Positions 22,419 to 34,745 are shown, numbered from the stretch's first letter. The stretch: DNA of 64,000 nt from Saussurea involucrata (GCA_033807775.1 CM066321.1:43562850-43626849); one strand, 5' to 3'. Program-made: numbers and translations. The notes: generated by a model not told the origin, from the sequence alone.

Positions 22419-24410
22419 TTATTCTTCAAAGTTCAACATTCCAAGCTCGCTGATGAGAAAGTTAAATCTTGTCTCATCAAGAGGTTTGGTGAACAGATCA
22501 GCTAACTGAAAGTCAGTTGGGATAAAATGAAGTTCTATATCACCATTTATCACATGATCTCTGATAAAATGATACCTGATTTCGATATGTTTGGTCTTTG
22601 AGTATAGCACTGGATTGTTGGCTATAGAGATGGCACTTGTGCTGTCGCAATAGATTAAAACTTTCGAGAGATGAAGGTCATAGTCCAGTAGTAGATTTCT
22701 CATCCACAAGACCTGAGAACAACAGCTTCTAGCAGCTACGTACTCAGCTTCAGCGGTGGAGGTGGACACTGAGTTTTGCTTTTTACTTGTCCAACTCACC
22801 AGCTTTCCACCCATGAGCTGATAGCCTCCTGTGGTGCTTTTCCTATCCAATTTGCAACCTGCAAAATCACTATCTGAATAGGCGATTAGATCAAACCCTG
22901 AATCTTTGGGATACCAAAGACCTAGGTTAGGAGTACCCTTAAGGTAACGAAAGATTCGCTTTACAACGATCATATGAGATTCCTTAGGTTCAGCTTGATA
23001 TCGTGCACACAAACAGGTTGCGTACATAATATCAGGTCGGCTAGCTGTAAGATACAGAAGAGAGCCAATCATCCCACGGTACGTCATGACATTAACAGGT
23101 ATTCCAGAAGAATCCTTGTTTAGTGTCAGCGGTGGTGCCATAGGGGTTTTCATAGCTGAACTCTGAGTTAAATCAAATTTCTTCAGCATATCTTTAACAT
23201 ACTTTCCCTGATTAATGAAAGTTCCCTTTTCATTTTGTTTTATCTGAAGACCAAGGAAATATGTTAGCTCACCCATCATGCTCATTTTATACTCTGCTTT
23301 CATTCTATCAGGGTTAGTAGAACCAAATATAATGTCATCAACATATATCTGAACAAGAATAATATGACCTTTTACTTTCGTGAAAAATAGAGTCTTATCG
23401 ATTTTACCACGCTCAAATTGTTAAATATGGAGATAAGTAGAGAGAGTGTCATACCATGCACGAGGAGCTTGCTTTAAGCGATAGAGTTCCTTATCCAGTT
23501 TATAAACATAACCTGGATGCATAGGATCTGAGAATCCTGGAGGTTGTTCCACGTAGACTTCTTCATTCAGCTTTCCATTAAGGAACGCTGACTTAACATC
23601 CATTTGATAAACATTGAAGTCTTTGTGTACAGCGTAGGCTAAGAATAGACGAATAGATTCTAGTCTTGCTACTGGAGCAAATGTTTCGTCGTAGTCTATA
23701 CCTTCCTCTTGTCTGTATCCCTGAGCAACAAGACGAGCCTTGTTGCGGGTTACAGTTCCATGTTCGTCCAACTTGTTTCGATAGACCCATTTAGTGCCTA
23801 TCACTGTCTTGTCAGTTGGTCTTCGAACAAGCTTCCAAACTTTGTTTCTTTCAAATTCAGTCAGCTCTTCTTGCATAGTGCTGACCCAGTTTGGATCTCT
23901 GAGGGCATCATCTATTTTCTTTGGTTCAATCAGAGAAATAAAGTTAACAAATAAACAAATATTACCTGCACTTCGTCGAGTCTAAACACCAGCGTTTGGA
24001 TCACCAAGAATTTGATCAATAGGGTGATTTACAGTCCATCGCTGAGCCGGAGTATGAGTCGCTGACTCAACTTGAACTGGAGGAGCTGAAGATGAGGCTT
24101 CAGCAACTTCTGGAATATTAGCGAAGAAAGGAGTAGGTGCAGATGTCATTACATTCACTGATTGCTGAGAAGTAGATGGTATGTCTGAGACATTTTGTTC
24201 AGAAGCAGGCATAGTGTTTAGAGGAACAGCTGATACCCATGATGTTTCAGCTTCACTATTCTGCATGTTTGGGATGATAGTAGGACCATCATCTTCAACG
24301 GTATGAGTATGAGGAGTGGGAATGTCTTCTGAATCACCAAGATGTGAAAACATCCATTGATTCAGTTCTTCAGTATCAGCAGAAGGTCTAGAATTTGCTG
24401 AATGGATTCG
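22419..24410 (-). pseudogene. pol: Element C pol, 3' part: integrase tail, RT, RNase H
   Basis: Minus-strand frame from the element D insertion point to the stop at 22419. RT contains YVDDIIFG near 23330; RNase H contains SDSDFAGC near 22880 and AEAEY near 22740. Two in-frame nonsense codons, at 23421-23423 and 23982-23984, interrupt one otherwise common frame. A 21-bp in-frame loss relative to element E, between short TCAG repeats, removes seven codons just before MKAEYKMS. At the D junction C also lacks one G that E has, shifting the frame against the 5' part (37184-38459). Confidence 0.9.
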
Positions 24411-25373
24411 TGTTGATCCAAACCCTCAGTGATTTGATAATGACCCTCTCTTATATACTTAGTGAAAATTGTAAGTAAACAATATGTATCAGAGTTTCAC
24501 TGTCGCTGATAAGTACTAAGATCTTACAGTACCGCTGATAGGAACTCTCGCTCTTTAAGTTAAACATTCAGCGAAACTGTTCACCATAAATGCTCTGAGT
24601 CTGTTCAGTCATTATGATGATCGCTGATAAGTTAGTTGTTTACTTATGATCCCTGAAGACAAGTTTCACGTCAACAAAGGTTCTACGCTGAAGTCGAAGA
24701 TCAAGCTCAAGAACCAGCGACAAGTCTCCTAATGAACTGATGCGGATCAGCGAAGACTCAAATTTGTCCACTCAACGTGAAGTATCAAGTACAAGACTTC
24801 AGCTATCGCTGAACTCTATCATTCGCTGATATGAAATGATAGATCGCTGAATCAACGAAAGCTGATCATGAAGTCCTCCGTACAAAGTACTTTTGTCTTA
24901 ACCTCCCTTGCACGACTCCGTACGAAATGTCAGAAAAGAACCTCCGACTGTCTGAAATCGTACAACCACTATGATACTACACTGTTCATCCATGCGGCTA
25001 CTAAGGTTGTCAACCAAGGTCAATGACATGCAACCAACCAGTCGATGACACGTGTAAAGTGTATACTGACTTGCATTAAATGCATGCAATATATAAATAG
25101 ATGAACCCACTTCATTTGAAGTAACTTGCTAACTCTGGATAAGTTCAATCTCTTATCTCAAGATAGGTTATTATTAGTAATTTCCTTATCTCTCTTAGTG
25201 CAAGAAACCTTAGTGTTCCAACTTGTTTAGATTTAGGTTTATCCTTAATCTTGTTTCCGCAACAAGCTGTAAATTGTTAATGATTTATCAATAAACAATT
25301 TAGAAAAGTAAAATCTGTGTGTTTGTATTCAACCCCCCCTTCTACAAACTTGTATAGGCCTTCGGGACCAACA
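24411..25373 (+). repeat. Element D 5' LTR
   Basis: TGTTGATCCA to GACCAACA, 963 bp. TATA box TATATAAATA at 25090-25099, preceded by an ACACGTGT G-box about 40 bp upstream and by the near-palindrome GCATTAAATGCATGC. A run of seven C lies about 33 bp from the 3' end. U3 contains nine CGCTGA/TCAGCG motifs between 24504 and 24850. Confidence 0.97.
24504..24850. repeat. Cluster of nine CGCTGA motifs in LTR U3
   Basis: Hexamer CGCTGA or its complement occurs nine times in 347 bp, in both orientations and without fixed spacing. Chance would give well under one. The other S LTRs keep the same cluster. Confidence 0.85.
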
Positions 25374-25375
25374 AG

Positions 25376-25387
25376 TGGTATCAGAGC
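25376..25387 (+). other. Element D primer-binding site
   Basis: TGGTATCAGAGC two bases after the LTR end, matching initiator tRNA-Met. The leader to the gag ATG is only about 66 bp more. Confidence 0.92.
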
Positions 25388-25453
25388 GGATTTGTTTAAT
25401 CTCATAAACAAGATCTAATCTAAGATATTTCTCTTCCTTGCTATTATCTGAAA

Positions 25454-27698
25454 ATGGCCACCAACACAAACACAAATTATATAGACAATGGTTCTCTTGC
25501 TAAACCTCCCAGATTTTCCAAAGATAACTTCAACTTATGGAAAAATAGGATGACACTCTTCTTAGAAGGTGTAGACCCTACTATGCCTTACTATCTCGAA
25601 AATGGTCCATTCATCCCTGTAAGAATTGATGCTGCAGTTCCAGGCGCTGAGAATAGACCTGCTATTCCAGAAAGGCTGGTACCTAAGGAAATCCTTCAAT
25701 GGACTGACGAAGATAAGAAGAAAGTGGCTATAGATACAAAAGCCAGATCCATACTATCTCTGAAGTTCACCAACGTTTTAATTGTTTAATTATAGATCTG
25801 AAAACTGTTGGTAAGGAATATTCTAACTTTGAAGTGCTGACAAAGTTTCTAGAATGTTTACCTGAAAGCTGGGACAATTATTCTATGTGTCTCAAGCTGT
25901 CAAAGGATCTAAAATCAATGACCCTTGCTACCTTATATGGCACGTTGCTGAATCATGAGCAATCAAGCCATCTTAAGAAGAATCTTGTAAAAGATTCCAA
26001 AAGCACCCCTGTTGCTTTAATCTCAGAGGAACTCTCTACTCAGCGACCCTCGGTCACTATCACTGAGTTAGAGAGTAACTCTGAAAGGTCATCAGATTCT
26101 GATTATTCAGATAATGATGAATCTTTGGCTCTCCTAACTAAGAAGTTCAGGAGATTTGCCAAAAAGAAAATGTTTAAAAAGAACAAACCTCTTTCCATAA
26201 CTGACAAGCCTAGATCATCAGCTTTTGTTGACAAGGCTACTGCTACTTGTTTTAACTGCGAAAAGACAGGACATTTCGCTAACGAGTGCAGGTCAAAGAA
26301 AGTTTCTAGACCCTCAGCTTTTACAAAGAAACCCTTTGCTCCAAGAAATAAAGATGACAAATATTCAAAGCTGAAAGAAAAATATGCAAAGCTGAAAAGC
26401 TTTAAGAAGAAGAATAAAGGCCTGATGGCTGACTATGATTGGGCTGCTTCTGATGAAGAAGCATCATCATCTGACTCTGAAGATGATGAAGCAAATCTAT
26501 GTCTTATGGCCAAGATTGAAGAAGAGGAAGAAAGTTCAGACATTCCCTCCACTTCAACATCTGCTATTCAGGTATCACCCTCTTTCTTTACCAATATTGC
26601 AAATATTGATGAAGCTGATAGTCTCCGTAAGATCGATCTCTTGACTAGAAGTTTATACGAAGCCATGAACGGCAAAACTATGGTTGAAAACCAAAATCTT
26701 GATCTCGCTGAAAAGCTTAAAAACTGCCACCTTCAAATAGAAAAGCTTTCTAAAATTGAAGAAGATTTTAAAGATCAAGTATATTTAAATCAGCTAGTCA
26801 AAATCGAACGAGCAGAAGCTATCGCTGCATTAAAGGCTGAAAAAGCTACTGTTGAAGGATGGTGTAATTCTTCAACAAAGATCACTGAGATAATAAAGTC
26901 TCAGATTCCCCTGAGTGATAAACGTGGTTTGGGTTACAAATATGAAACTCCAAAACCAACCACTGAGCGTTCAATGCTTAAATTTGGAATGTTCGTATCC
27001 TCAGTCGCTGATACTTCATCTTCTCAGTGCTCCTCGTCCGTTACACCAATCCCTGAGGAACTCCTACCTCCTCAAAAGGCAAGGAGAAAATGGTTTATTC
27101 AAAACCTACCTCTGTCTTTAAAGACAAAGTTAAAGGAATTGTTATTTACCAGAATTCTCAGAAGGGTACCTTAGTACCAAAACTGAATGCTTCTAAAGCT
27201 TCAGTGGCTCATCCCTCTGGATCAAGGAAGCAGATATCTGGATTTATTCAGCGATCTACTCCTAGACTCAGATTGGATGTCCTTGGTAAGAAATCTGAAG
27301 AACTGAATGTTCGTCCCATTTCTAAAGCCAATAGTTTACTTGGTGCTGGCACTTCTAATTTGAAATTAAAAGCTCAGCATTCAAATGGTCCTAGAACTAC
27401 TTTTAGATATAGGAAATGTTATCACTGTGGACTTACCGATCATATTGCTAGTAAGTGCCCCACAGCCACCAAAGCTGAAAAGATAGCTAAGGTGAAGATT
27501 GCCCCCAAGGCAAAGAAGACCAACCCTGGTGCAAATCAGGTCAAGGTGAATTCTACCACTGAGGTTAAGAAATTAACCAAAGTGAAGAAAGACAAAGCTG
27601 AATCTTCAAATTCTGCGAAGACTGCTGAACCTTCCATTCCAACTACTTCCACTGACAAACGGGTATACATGGTTAAGTGGTTACCCAAGAAAAACTAA
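25454..27698 (+). pseudogene. gag: Element D gag, deleted and frameshifted
   Basis: ATG at 25454. Compared with the intact gag of element H, about 180 bp are missing just after 25765 (joined at short CTATC/CTC similarity), which shifts the frame and gives a stop at 25787-25789. A second shift follows loss of one A near 27060. Past those points the sequence is still gag: CCHC knuckle CFNCEKTGHFANEC near 26250, a helical K/E/L-rich region, and a second knuckle CYHCGLTDHIASKC near 27418, about 390 residues away from the first. It ends at TAA 27696-27698, in frame with pol. Confidence 0.9.
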
Positions 27699-30600
27699 TC
27701 TTCCTTTGTATTACAGGTTAAGAAGGGTATCTGGTATCTTGATAGCGGATGCTCTAGACACATGACTGGAAAGAAAAGCCTGCTCGCTGAATACAAAGAA
27801 GAGAAGGGTCCCTCTGTGACTTTCGGTGGAAATGGAAAAGGACATACCCGAGGGTATGGTGTACTTTCAAATGGTACAACCTCCTTCAGAAGAGTCGCAT
27901 ATGTTGAAGGGCTGAAGCATAATCTTCTAAGCATCAGTCAGCTTTGCGACATGGATAACAAAGTACTCTTTACTAAGGAATCCTGCTTTGTCTCTGACAA
28001 AAAGGAGAAGATAGCTCTCTGCGGTTATCGTTTGGAAAATGTTTATGTAATAAACATGGACTCAACAACCACTGAGAACTCATGTTTCTTCTCAAAGGCC
28101 TCATCTGATGTCAACTGGCTATGGCATAAGAGGCTATCTCATCTAAATTTCAAGACACTGAACACTCTTTCTTCAAAAGAGTTAGTCACTGGTCTACCTC
28201 AGCATTCATACGCCAAAGAGTCGTTATGTTCAGCGTGTGAAAAAGGGAAGCAGACCAAAGCAAGGTTTAAATCAAAGCAAGTTTCTTCAGTGTCATCTCC
28301 TCTACAACTACTCCATATGGATTTGTTTGGCCCTGTTAACAAACAATCCATCGCTGGAAAGAAACATACGCTGGTCATAGTTGATGAATTCTCTCGCTTC
28401 ACTTGGGTAATGTTTCTCCGTTCTAAGAGTGACACCCCTGAAGAACTCATCAATTTTGTTCGGAAGATGGAAACCCTGAACAATCTGACCGTTCGCTCAA
28501 TAAGGAGTGATCATGGGACTGAATTCAAAAACAGTTCTCTTGATTCCTTCCTTGAGAGTAAGGGTATTTCTCACAACTTTTCTTCAGTGAGAACACCGCA
28601 ACAAAATGGAGTCGCTGAAAGAAGAAATAGAACAATTATTGAAGCTGCACGTTCAATGCTCAGTGATTCTCACCTGCCTACTCAGTTTTGGGCAGAAGCT
28701 GTCAACACTGCTTGTTTTACGCAAAACAGGTCGCTGATAGTCAAAAGATTCAAAAAGACAGCCTATGAACTCTTTCATGGGAGAAAGCCTTCAATCAGCT
28801 TTCTTCACATCTTTGGATGTCAGTGTTTTATACTGAACAACAGAGATGCTCTTGGAAAGTTTGATCCTAAGGCTGATGATGGAATCTTTCCTGGATACTC
28901 CTCAGTTTCCAAAGCCTTCAGAGTCTTCAATCGTAGAAGACAAACTGTTGAAGAAACTATTCACGTCACGTTTGACGAATCCAGTTCAGCGAACTCTAGA
29001 CCGTCCGCTGATACTGAAGAACTGAATCAATGGATGTTTTCTCATCTTGGTGATTCAGAAGATATTCCCACTAATGCTCATCCAGTAGAAGATAGTCCGA
29101 TCATTCCCAATATGCAAAATAGTGAAGCTGAAACATCTTGGGTCTCAGCTGTTCCTATAAATACTATACCCGCAGTTGATCCAAATGTCTCAGAAATTCC
29201 ATCTATTTCTCAGCAATCAGTGAATGAAGTGACAAATGCAAGCATTCCTCTCTTAGCTGATTATCCAGAAGTAGCTGAAGCCTCATCTTCAGTTTCTCCA
29301 GTTCAGACTGCGTCAGCGACGCATGCTCCGGCTCAGCGATGGACTGTAAATCACCCAATCGATCAAATTCTTGGTGATCCCAACGCTGGTATTCAGACTC
29401 GTAGAAGTGCAGGTAATATTTGTTTATTTGTTAACTTTATTTCTCTAACTGAACCAAAGAAAATAGATGATGCCCTCAGAGATCCAAACTGGGTCAGCGC
29501 TATGCAAGAAGAGCTGACTGAATTCGAAAGAAACAAAGTTTGGAAACTTGTTCGGAGACCAACTGACAAAACAGTGATAGGCACTAAGTGGGTCTATCGA
29601 AACAAGTTGGACGAACATGGTACTGTAACTCGCAACAAAGCTCGTCTTGTTGCTCAGGGATACAGACAAGAGGAAGGTATAGATTATGACGAAACCTTTG
29701 CTCCTGTAGCAAGACTTGAATCTATTCGTCTTTTCTTAGCATATGTTGTACACAAAAACTTCACCGTACATCAAATGGATGTTAAGTCAGCGTTTCTAAA
29801 TGGAAAGCTGAATGAAGAAGTTTATGTGGAACAACCTCCAGGATTCTCAGATCCTAAGCGTCCAGGTTATGTTTTTAAGCTGGATAAGGCACTTTATGGC
29901 TTGAAGCAAGCTCCTCGTGCATGGTATGACACTCTTTCTACGTATCTCCACCTTGAAAAATTTGAGAGAGGTAAGATTGACAAAACTTTGTTTTTTAGAA
30001 AAATAAAGGGTCATATCATTTTAGTTCAAATATATGTTGATGACATTATATTTGGTTCTACTAACCCTGAGCTTTGTACTCGTTTCGCTGATAGAATGAA
30101 AGATGAGTATAAAATGAGTATGATGGGTGAACTAACATATTTCCTTGGTCTTCAGATTAAGCAAACTGAAAAAGGAACTTTTATAAATCAGGGAAAGTAT
30201 GTTAAAGATATGCTGAAGAAATTCGACTTAACTGAAAGTTCAGCTATGAAAACCCCTATGGCACCACCGCTGACACTTGATAAGGACACTAAGGGTGTTC
30301 CTGTCAATGTCACGCTGTACCGTGGGATGATCGGCTCACTATTGTATCTTACAACTAGCCGACCCGATATTATGTTTGCAACATGCTTGTGTGCACGATA
30401 TCAAGCTGAACCTAAGATATCTCATATGAAAGCTGTAAAGCGAATCTTTCGATATCTTAAGGGTACAGCGAATCTAGGTCTTTGGTATCCCAAAGATTCA
30501 GGATTTGATCTAACCGCCTATTCAGATAGTGATTTTGCAGGTTGCAAAATGGATAGGAAAAGCACCACAGGAGGATGTCAGCTCCTGGGTGGAAAGCTGG

Positions 30601-30980
30601 TAAGTTGGACAAGTAAAAAGCAAAATTCAGTGTCCACTTCCACAGCTGAAGCTGAATATGTAGCTGCTGGAAGATGTTGTTCTCAAGTCTTGTGGATGAG
30701 AAATCAGCTACTAGACTATGATCTTCAGCTCTCCAAAATTCCAATCTATTGCGACAGCACAAGTGCCATCGCTATAGCAAACAATCCAGTACTACATTCA
30801 AAGACCAAACATATAGAAATCAGATATCATTTTATCAGAGATCATGTGATGAATGGTGATATAGAACTTCATTTTATCCCAACTGATTATCAGTTAGCTG
30901 ATCTATTTACCAAACCTCTTGATGAGACAAGATTCAACTTTCTCATCAGCGAGCTTGGAATGCTGAACTTTGAAGGATAA
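27699..30980 (+). CDS. pol: Element D pol: PR-INT-RT-RNase H, open
   Basis: Open from the codon after the gag TAA to the stop at 30980. Protease site Asp-Ser-Gly at 27741-27749. Integrase: HHCC zinc region near 28120-28250; DD35E Asp 28320, Asp 28509, Glu 28617 with the expected 36-codon step. RT: YVDD at 30033-30044. RNase H: DSDFAGC near 30520 and AEAEY near 30650. It has no initiation codon of its own near the 5' end; the first ATG in frame is 27762, already past the protease site, so expression needs readthrough of the gag TAA or splicing to the acceptor-like sequence at 27716. All catalytic residues checked are present. Confidence 0.93.
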   Translation, partial: SSFVLQVKKGIWYLDSGCSRHMTGKKSLLAEYKEEKGPSVTFGGNGKGHTRGYGVLSNGTTSFRRVAYVEGLKHNLLSISQLCDMDNKVLFTKESCFVSDKKEKIALCGYRLENVYVINMDSTTTENSCFFSKASSDVNWLWHKRLSHLNFKTLNTLSSKELVTGLPQHSYAKESLCSACEKGKQTKARFKSKQVSSVSSPLQLLHMDLFGPVNKQSIAGKKHTLVIVDEFSRFTWVMFLRSKSDTPEELINFVRKMETLNNLTVRSIRSDHGTEFKNSSLDSFLESKGISHNFSSVRTPQQNGVAERRNRTIIEAARSMLSDSHLPTQFWAEAVNTACFTQNRSLIVKRFKKTAYELFHGRKPSISFLHIFGCQCFILNNRDALGKFDPKADDGIFPGYSSVSKAFRVFNRRRQTVEETIHVTFDESSSANSRPSADTEELNQWMFSHLGDSEDIPTNAHPVEDSPIIPNMQNSEAETSWVSAVPINTIPAVDPNVSEIPSISQQSVNEVTNASIPLLADYPEVAEASSSVSPVQTASATHAPAQRWTVNHPIDQILGDPNAGIQTRRSAGNICLFVNFISLTEPKKIDDALRDPNWVSAMQEELTEFERNKVWKLVRRPTDKTVIGTKWVYRNKLDEHGTVTRNKARLVAQGYRQEEGIDYDETFAPVARLESIRLFLAYVVHKNFTVHQMDVKSAFLNGKLNEEVYVEQPPGFSDPKRPGYVFKLDKALYGLKQAPRAWYDTLSTYLHLEKFERGKIDKTLFFRKIKGHIILVQIYVDDIIFGSTNPELCTRFADRMKDEYKMSMMGELTYFLGLQIKQTEKGTFINQGKYVKDMLKKFDLTESSAMKTPMAPPLTLDKDTKGVPVNVTLYRGMIGSLLYLTTSRPDIMFATCLCARYQAEPKISHMKAVKRIFRYLKGTANLGLWYPKDSGFDLTAYSDSDFAGCKMDRKSTTGGCQLLGGKLVSWTSKKQNSVSTSTAEAEYVAAGRCCSQVLWMRNQLLDYDLQLSKIPIYCDSTSAIAIANNPVLHSKTKHIEIRYHFIRDHVMNGDIELHFIPTDYQLADLFTKPLDETRFNFLISELGMLNFEG

Positions 30981-31958
30981 AATCTTCAGCGGTTCACATT
31001 AATCAGCGAAAGGATAAAATCAACTAGTATAACCCATTCTATCATCTTCTCTCTGAATAAACTTGATTCACTGATATCAAGGTATGTTCTCTCTCTGACA
31101 ATCGCATTAAAATGCAAGATTTCAAAACAAAATGCATCGCTGAATATCTTTTCCTTAACAGCGATATTTTGAAATTTCTTAAAACCTTCACTGAATATTT
31201 TCATTCAGTGCTTCATGTTTTCAAAAGTATCTCTGAGTTTTTCAAAACCTCAGAGACAACAAAGAATATGAAAGGACAGTTGTGACGTCATTACAACGGA
31301 TAAAACCCCGGCACGTTTTCTCTTCCTGACACACGTTTGCACGTCTCGTTCATACTTCCAATCAAATGCAAACATGTGTCCGTGTCATGATGAAAATCTT
31401 TTCCCGCTCAAGATTTTCTCTTTCTAAAATCTCTATATAAACAAATTCTTTGTTTATATTTTTCTTTTACGCGATCAATCTTCCTCCGCAATAAAGAATT
31501 CAATGTTGCATTTGTGATTTCAAAAACTTTAAGAACTGTTCATCATCTTCTTCATCAAACATCAAGGTTAATATGTTCTTATTTATTACCGAATGCGTAT
31601 AACTTGTTTCCGATCTTCTCATTGTTTTAACAAGATCAAACAAAAGAACTTCGTAAAATGAAATCATTTTCTTTCGTGGTTTTATGAACACAACCATTTC
31701 ATGGTTGTTCTACAAGTTTAAATGAAAAATCTTAAACTTGTTCTTCATTCGTTTCCGGAATCTATTTCTTCATAGAAAACTGGAAAACAAGAAAATGGGT
31801 TTTACATTTCGTTTCAAAAAATCAAGAAAAACCCTAATCTTCATTAAGACATTTTGTCTGAATGAAATGGACAAAATTCGAACCATCTTAATGGAAAATC
31901 TTTCCACATTAAGATTATTCTTATTTGTTAATCTTTGGTTGAACTGATAATACAGGAA
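30981..31958 (+). promoter_or_regulatory. Element D pol to post-pol spacer: TATA box and 5'UTR intron
   Basis: TATATAAA at 31434-31441, then about 125 bp to a donor AAG^GTTAAT at 31567, and an acceptor TAATACAG^G at 31955, four bases before the ATG at 31959. The 389-bp candidate intron has the same length and end motifs in C and E. A stretch with CATGTG and CGTGTC motifs lies 50-60 bp upstream of the TATA box. Confidence 0.65.
31567..31955 (+). other. Predicted 5'UTR intron of element D post-pol gene (389 bp)
   Basis: GTTAAT donor and TACAG acceptor, conserved in position and length in E (395 bp) and C (395 bp). No frame is conserved inside it. Confidence 0.6.
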
Positions 31959-33446
31959 ATGGCAACATCTAACATTCCTACTACCGCTGAGAACTTCTCT
32001 ACTGACTCTGAGGAAGTGGAAATCATCAAGGCTCCTCAGGTTAAGTTCAAACTTGATCAACTAGACTGGACTAAGATAAACAACCTTTCTGCGCTTCTCG
32101 AGTTTCCTCCTCGAAAGCAAGTCACACATCTGACAGATGCTGTGAATTTCCTGAAGAATTGTTGCATTTCAACAGCCCTGACCATTTCACCCCCTGCAAG
32201 TCAGCTGCTACTATCTCAGTTCTGGTACTCTGCCAGACACTCTCAGCTACCATCCGCCAAAGATCCCTCCAAAACAGTTGATTGTATCCTCTGCGATACT
32301 GAATATGGCACGATAAAGATCACACCCGCCATCATTCGCAAAGCTCTGAACTTTCCCATCACTACAAAGGAAAAACCTTTTGTTCCTTTCCCTGACCATA
32401 AGAAGATCGCTGACAAAGAAGCTCTTATTGCATTTTTTGATGCAATGGGCTATGTACGGGAAATGGGCAGAGACAAGAAGCCTGAGAAGAAGCTAACACT
32501 GCTGAAGAAATCGAAAATGCCCAGCGAGATGAACTTCATCTTCGCTCACCTTATCAGCTGCATGACTGCCAAGACCGGCTCTTCTGATCAAGCCGCTCAA
32601 CCTCAGCAAGCTATGGGATACGCTCTGCTGAAAGGTCTACACATTGACTGGGCATCTCTCATCTATGATGACTTGCTGCAAAGAGTAGACTCTGCCGCTG
32701 ACAGGCCTGCTTGGGTTCCCTACCCCCGTTTCATCAGCCTATCTTTCAATATGGCCTGAAGGACAGCTACCCGCAAGAAGGCGATCTAAAACTCTCTCAG
32801 ATTGGCTCTAAGGTACTAGACTTCAAACCTGTTGAAAATGAGGTACGTCTTTCTACCCTCTTAACTCTTCTCAACCCTTCTTCTACTTCTGTGGCTCCTT
32901 CAGCGACAATACCCATCGCTGATTCCCTGGCCACAAAATCCTCTCCTTCTAAGAAAAGGAAACATTCATATACCCCACTTGATTCTAAAAGGATCAAGAA
33001 AACAAAGGAGCAACCCCAGCAATCTCATGCTGAAGAATCCTCAGCTCTTTCTGCAGAGCTGAAGGAACGTTCAGTGGTACACTCTGCCACACCTGAACAA
33101 GCCATCCCTTTTATCCCAACTTCAGCGTCTCTAAACGCTGAGGTTACAAACTTGGAACCTACCCAACCTCCTTCAGTCTCTCAAAAGACTGATGAAGTGA
33201 TTGTCAGCGAATCCAACGCTGAACTCATAACCCAACCCCCATTCTTATCCTTCGCTCCTCCCTCCACTCATTTGGTCTCTACTCCAGATCTTACTGGAGC
33301 TGCCATCATTTCCTCGGAACATAAAGCTGATTCTCTAGGAATGATGAAGACAGGACCTGCAGAAAAATCCATGGGCACTTTTGAAGATGACATGGAACTT
33401 TACTCAGGAACCCGTGATTTCGATGAATTCACCAATCCTCCTGCAG

Positions 33447-33527
33447 GTAAACAACAATCCATAAACACTGTGACTAAACCCTAAACTTCTGAGCTTTCCT
33501 CTGTTCACAAGTTTTTATATGTTACAG
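33447..33527 (+). other. Exitron-like segment of element D post-pol gene (81 bp)
   Basis: CTGCAG^GTAAAC to GTTACAG^GTCC; 27 codons. Its one stop (TAA 33482-33484) would be removed if spliced. The same ends occur in C and E. Confidence 0.5.
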
Positions 33528-34609
33528 GTCCTAATTTGGGAGATATCAATGCCTCTCTGAAGTCCGTGGAGACAAAGCTGACAGGTCTCACCACTACTCT
33601 CTCCAATAACTCTACAGCTGTAACAAACGCTGGAGAGAATCTGAACAAACTGACAACGGTGGTGGAGAAGAAGGCTTCCACAGATGACATGAAGCAACTT
33701 GATAAGACTCTCAGCAACTTCGCCAAGGTGCTCGCTGATATCTACACAGACTACACCTCTCTCAAAAATTCAGTTTCATCCATGTCCAGCGAGGTAACAA
33801 CGCTGAAGACATCGGTTGGAACACTAGAGGGAGATATGTCTGCTGTGAAGAGAAATGTCAACACTCTGACGACTGACTTAAGCTCTGTAAAGACTGACGT
33901 TGGTTCGATGAAGACTATGATCGAACAGCTGCTGCACAAGGCGAATACTCCTGCTCCTGTCCCTGAATCTGAACATTTTACAGCGGCAGATCGCATTGAG
34001 CTCGGGAAGATCAATCCTGCTATTTCTGGCCTTGAAGACAGATTAGCAAAGATTGAAGTTTGTGTAGGTCTCTCTGGCCAAGAAGACAGAGAACCTACCA
34101 ACGCTGCTGAATCTAGCCATTCCTCCCCCAGTCATCATGAAAAAGAGGGGGAGAAGAGCGCTGAAGATCTTGCCAAGAGCGTTGACCTTTCCCATGATGA
34201 ATCTATCAGGGGAGAGAACACGAATACTGAAGAAACCACCGCTGGACCTCAGGGGGATGAAAACCATGAGGAAACCGAGAAGCTCGCCTTTGTATCTGAG
34301 GGGGAGCAACTCGAAGAAGAAGCTGAGAAAACTGAATCTGAAGTAGAAGATGATGAAGCCGTCGACATCCCTGATGATGAACCATCTTCTTCTCTAAAGA
34401 ATGATGATGATGATGACGAAGATGACGATGACTTCTTTATCGTCAAACCTGCTCAAAAGATCAAAGCTCTTAAGGGAATCTCGATAAATGAACCTTCAGG
34501 GGAGCGGACAAAGACAAAGCCCTCAGCCTCTGGAGCTGAGAAAGGCAAAGGTAAAAGCGTCGCTGAAGATGACAATCTGATGATCTTACTTGAAAAGCCG
34601 GTTTGTCAG

Positions 34610-34745
34610 GTATGCTAAACATCTCACTCCATCCCTCCTCTATCATACCTATCAGTTCTACTACCCAAGCCTATACACTTGAACCAATTCTCTCTATATG
34701 ATTCTACGCAAGTTCTTACTCGTAAGATCGCTGTGTTTCAGCTAG
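34610..34745 (+). other. Predicted intron 2 of element D post-pol gene (136 bp)
   Basis: Donor GTCAG^GTATGC, acceptor TTTCAGCTAG^TCC. Length is not a multiple of three and differs among copies (136, 152, 157, 157), while the flanking codons are conserved. A nearer acceptor, TTTCAG, four bases upstream would put the next seven codons into a stop. Confidence 0.7.
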
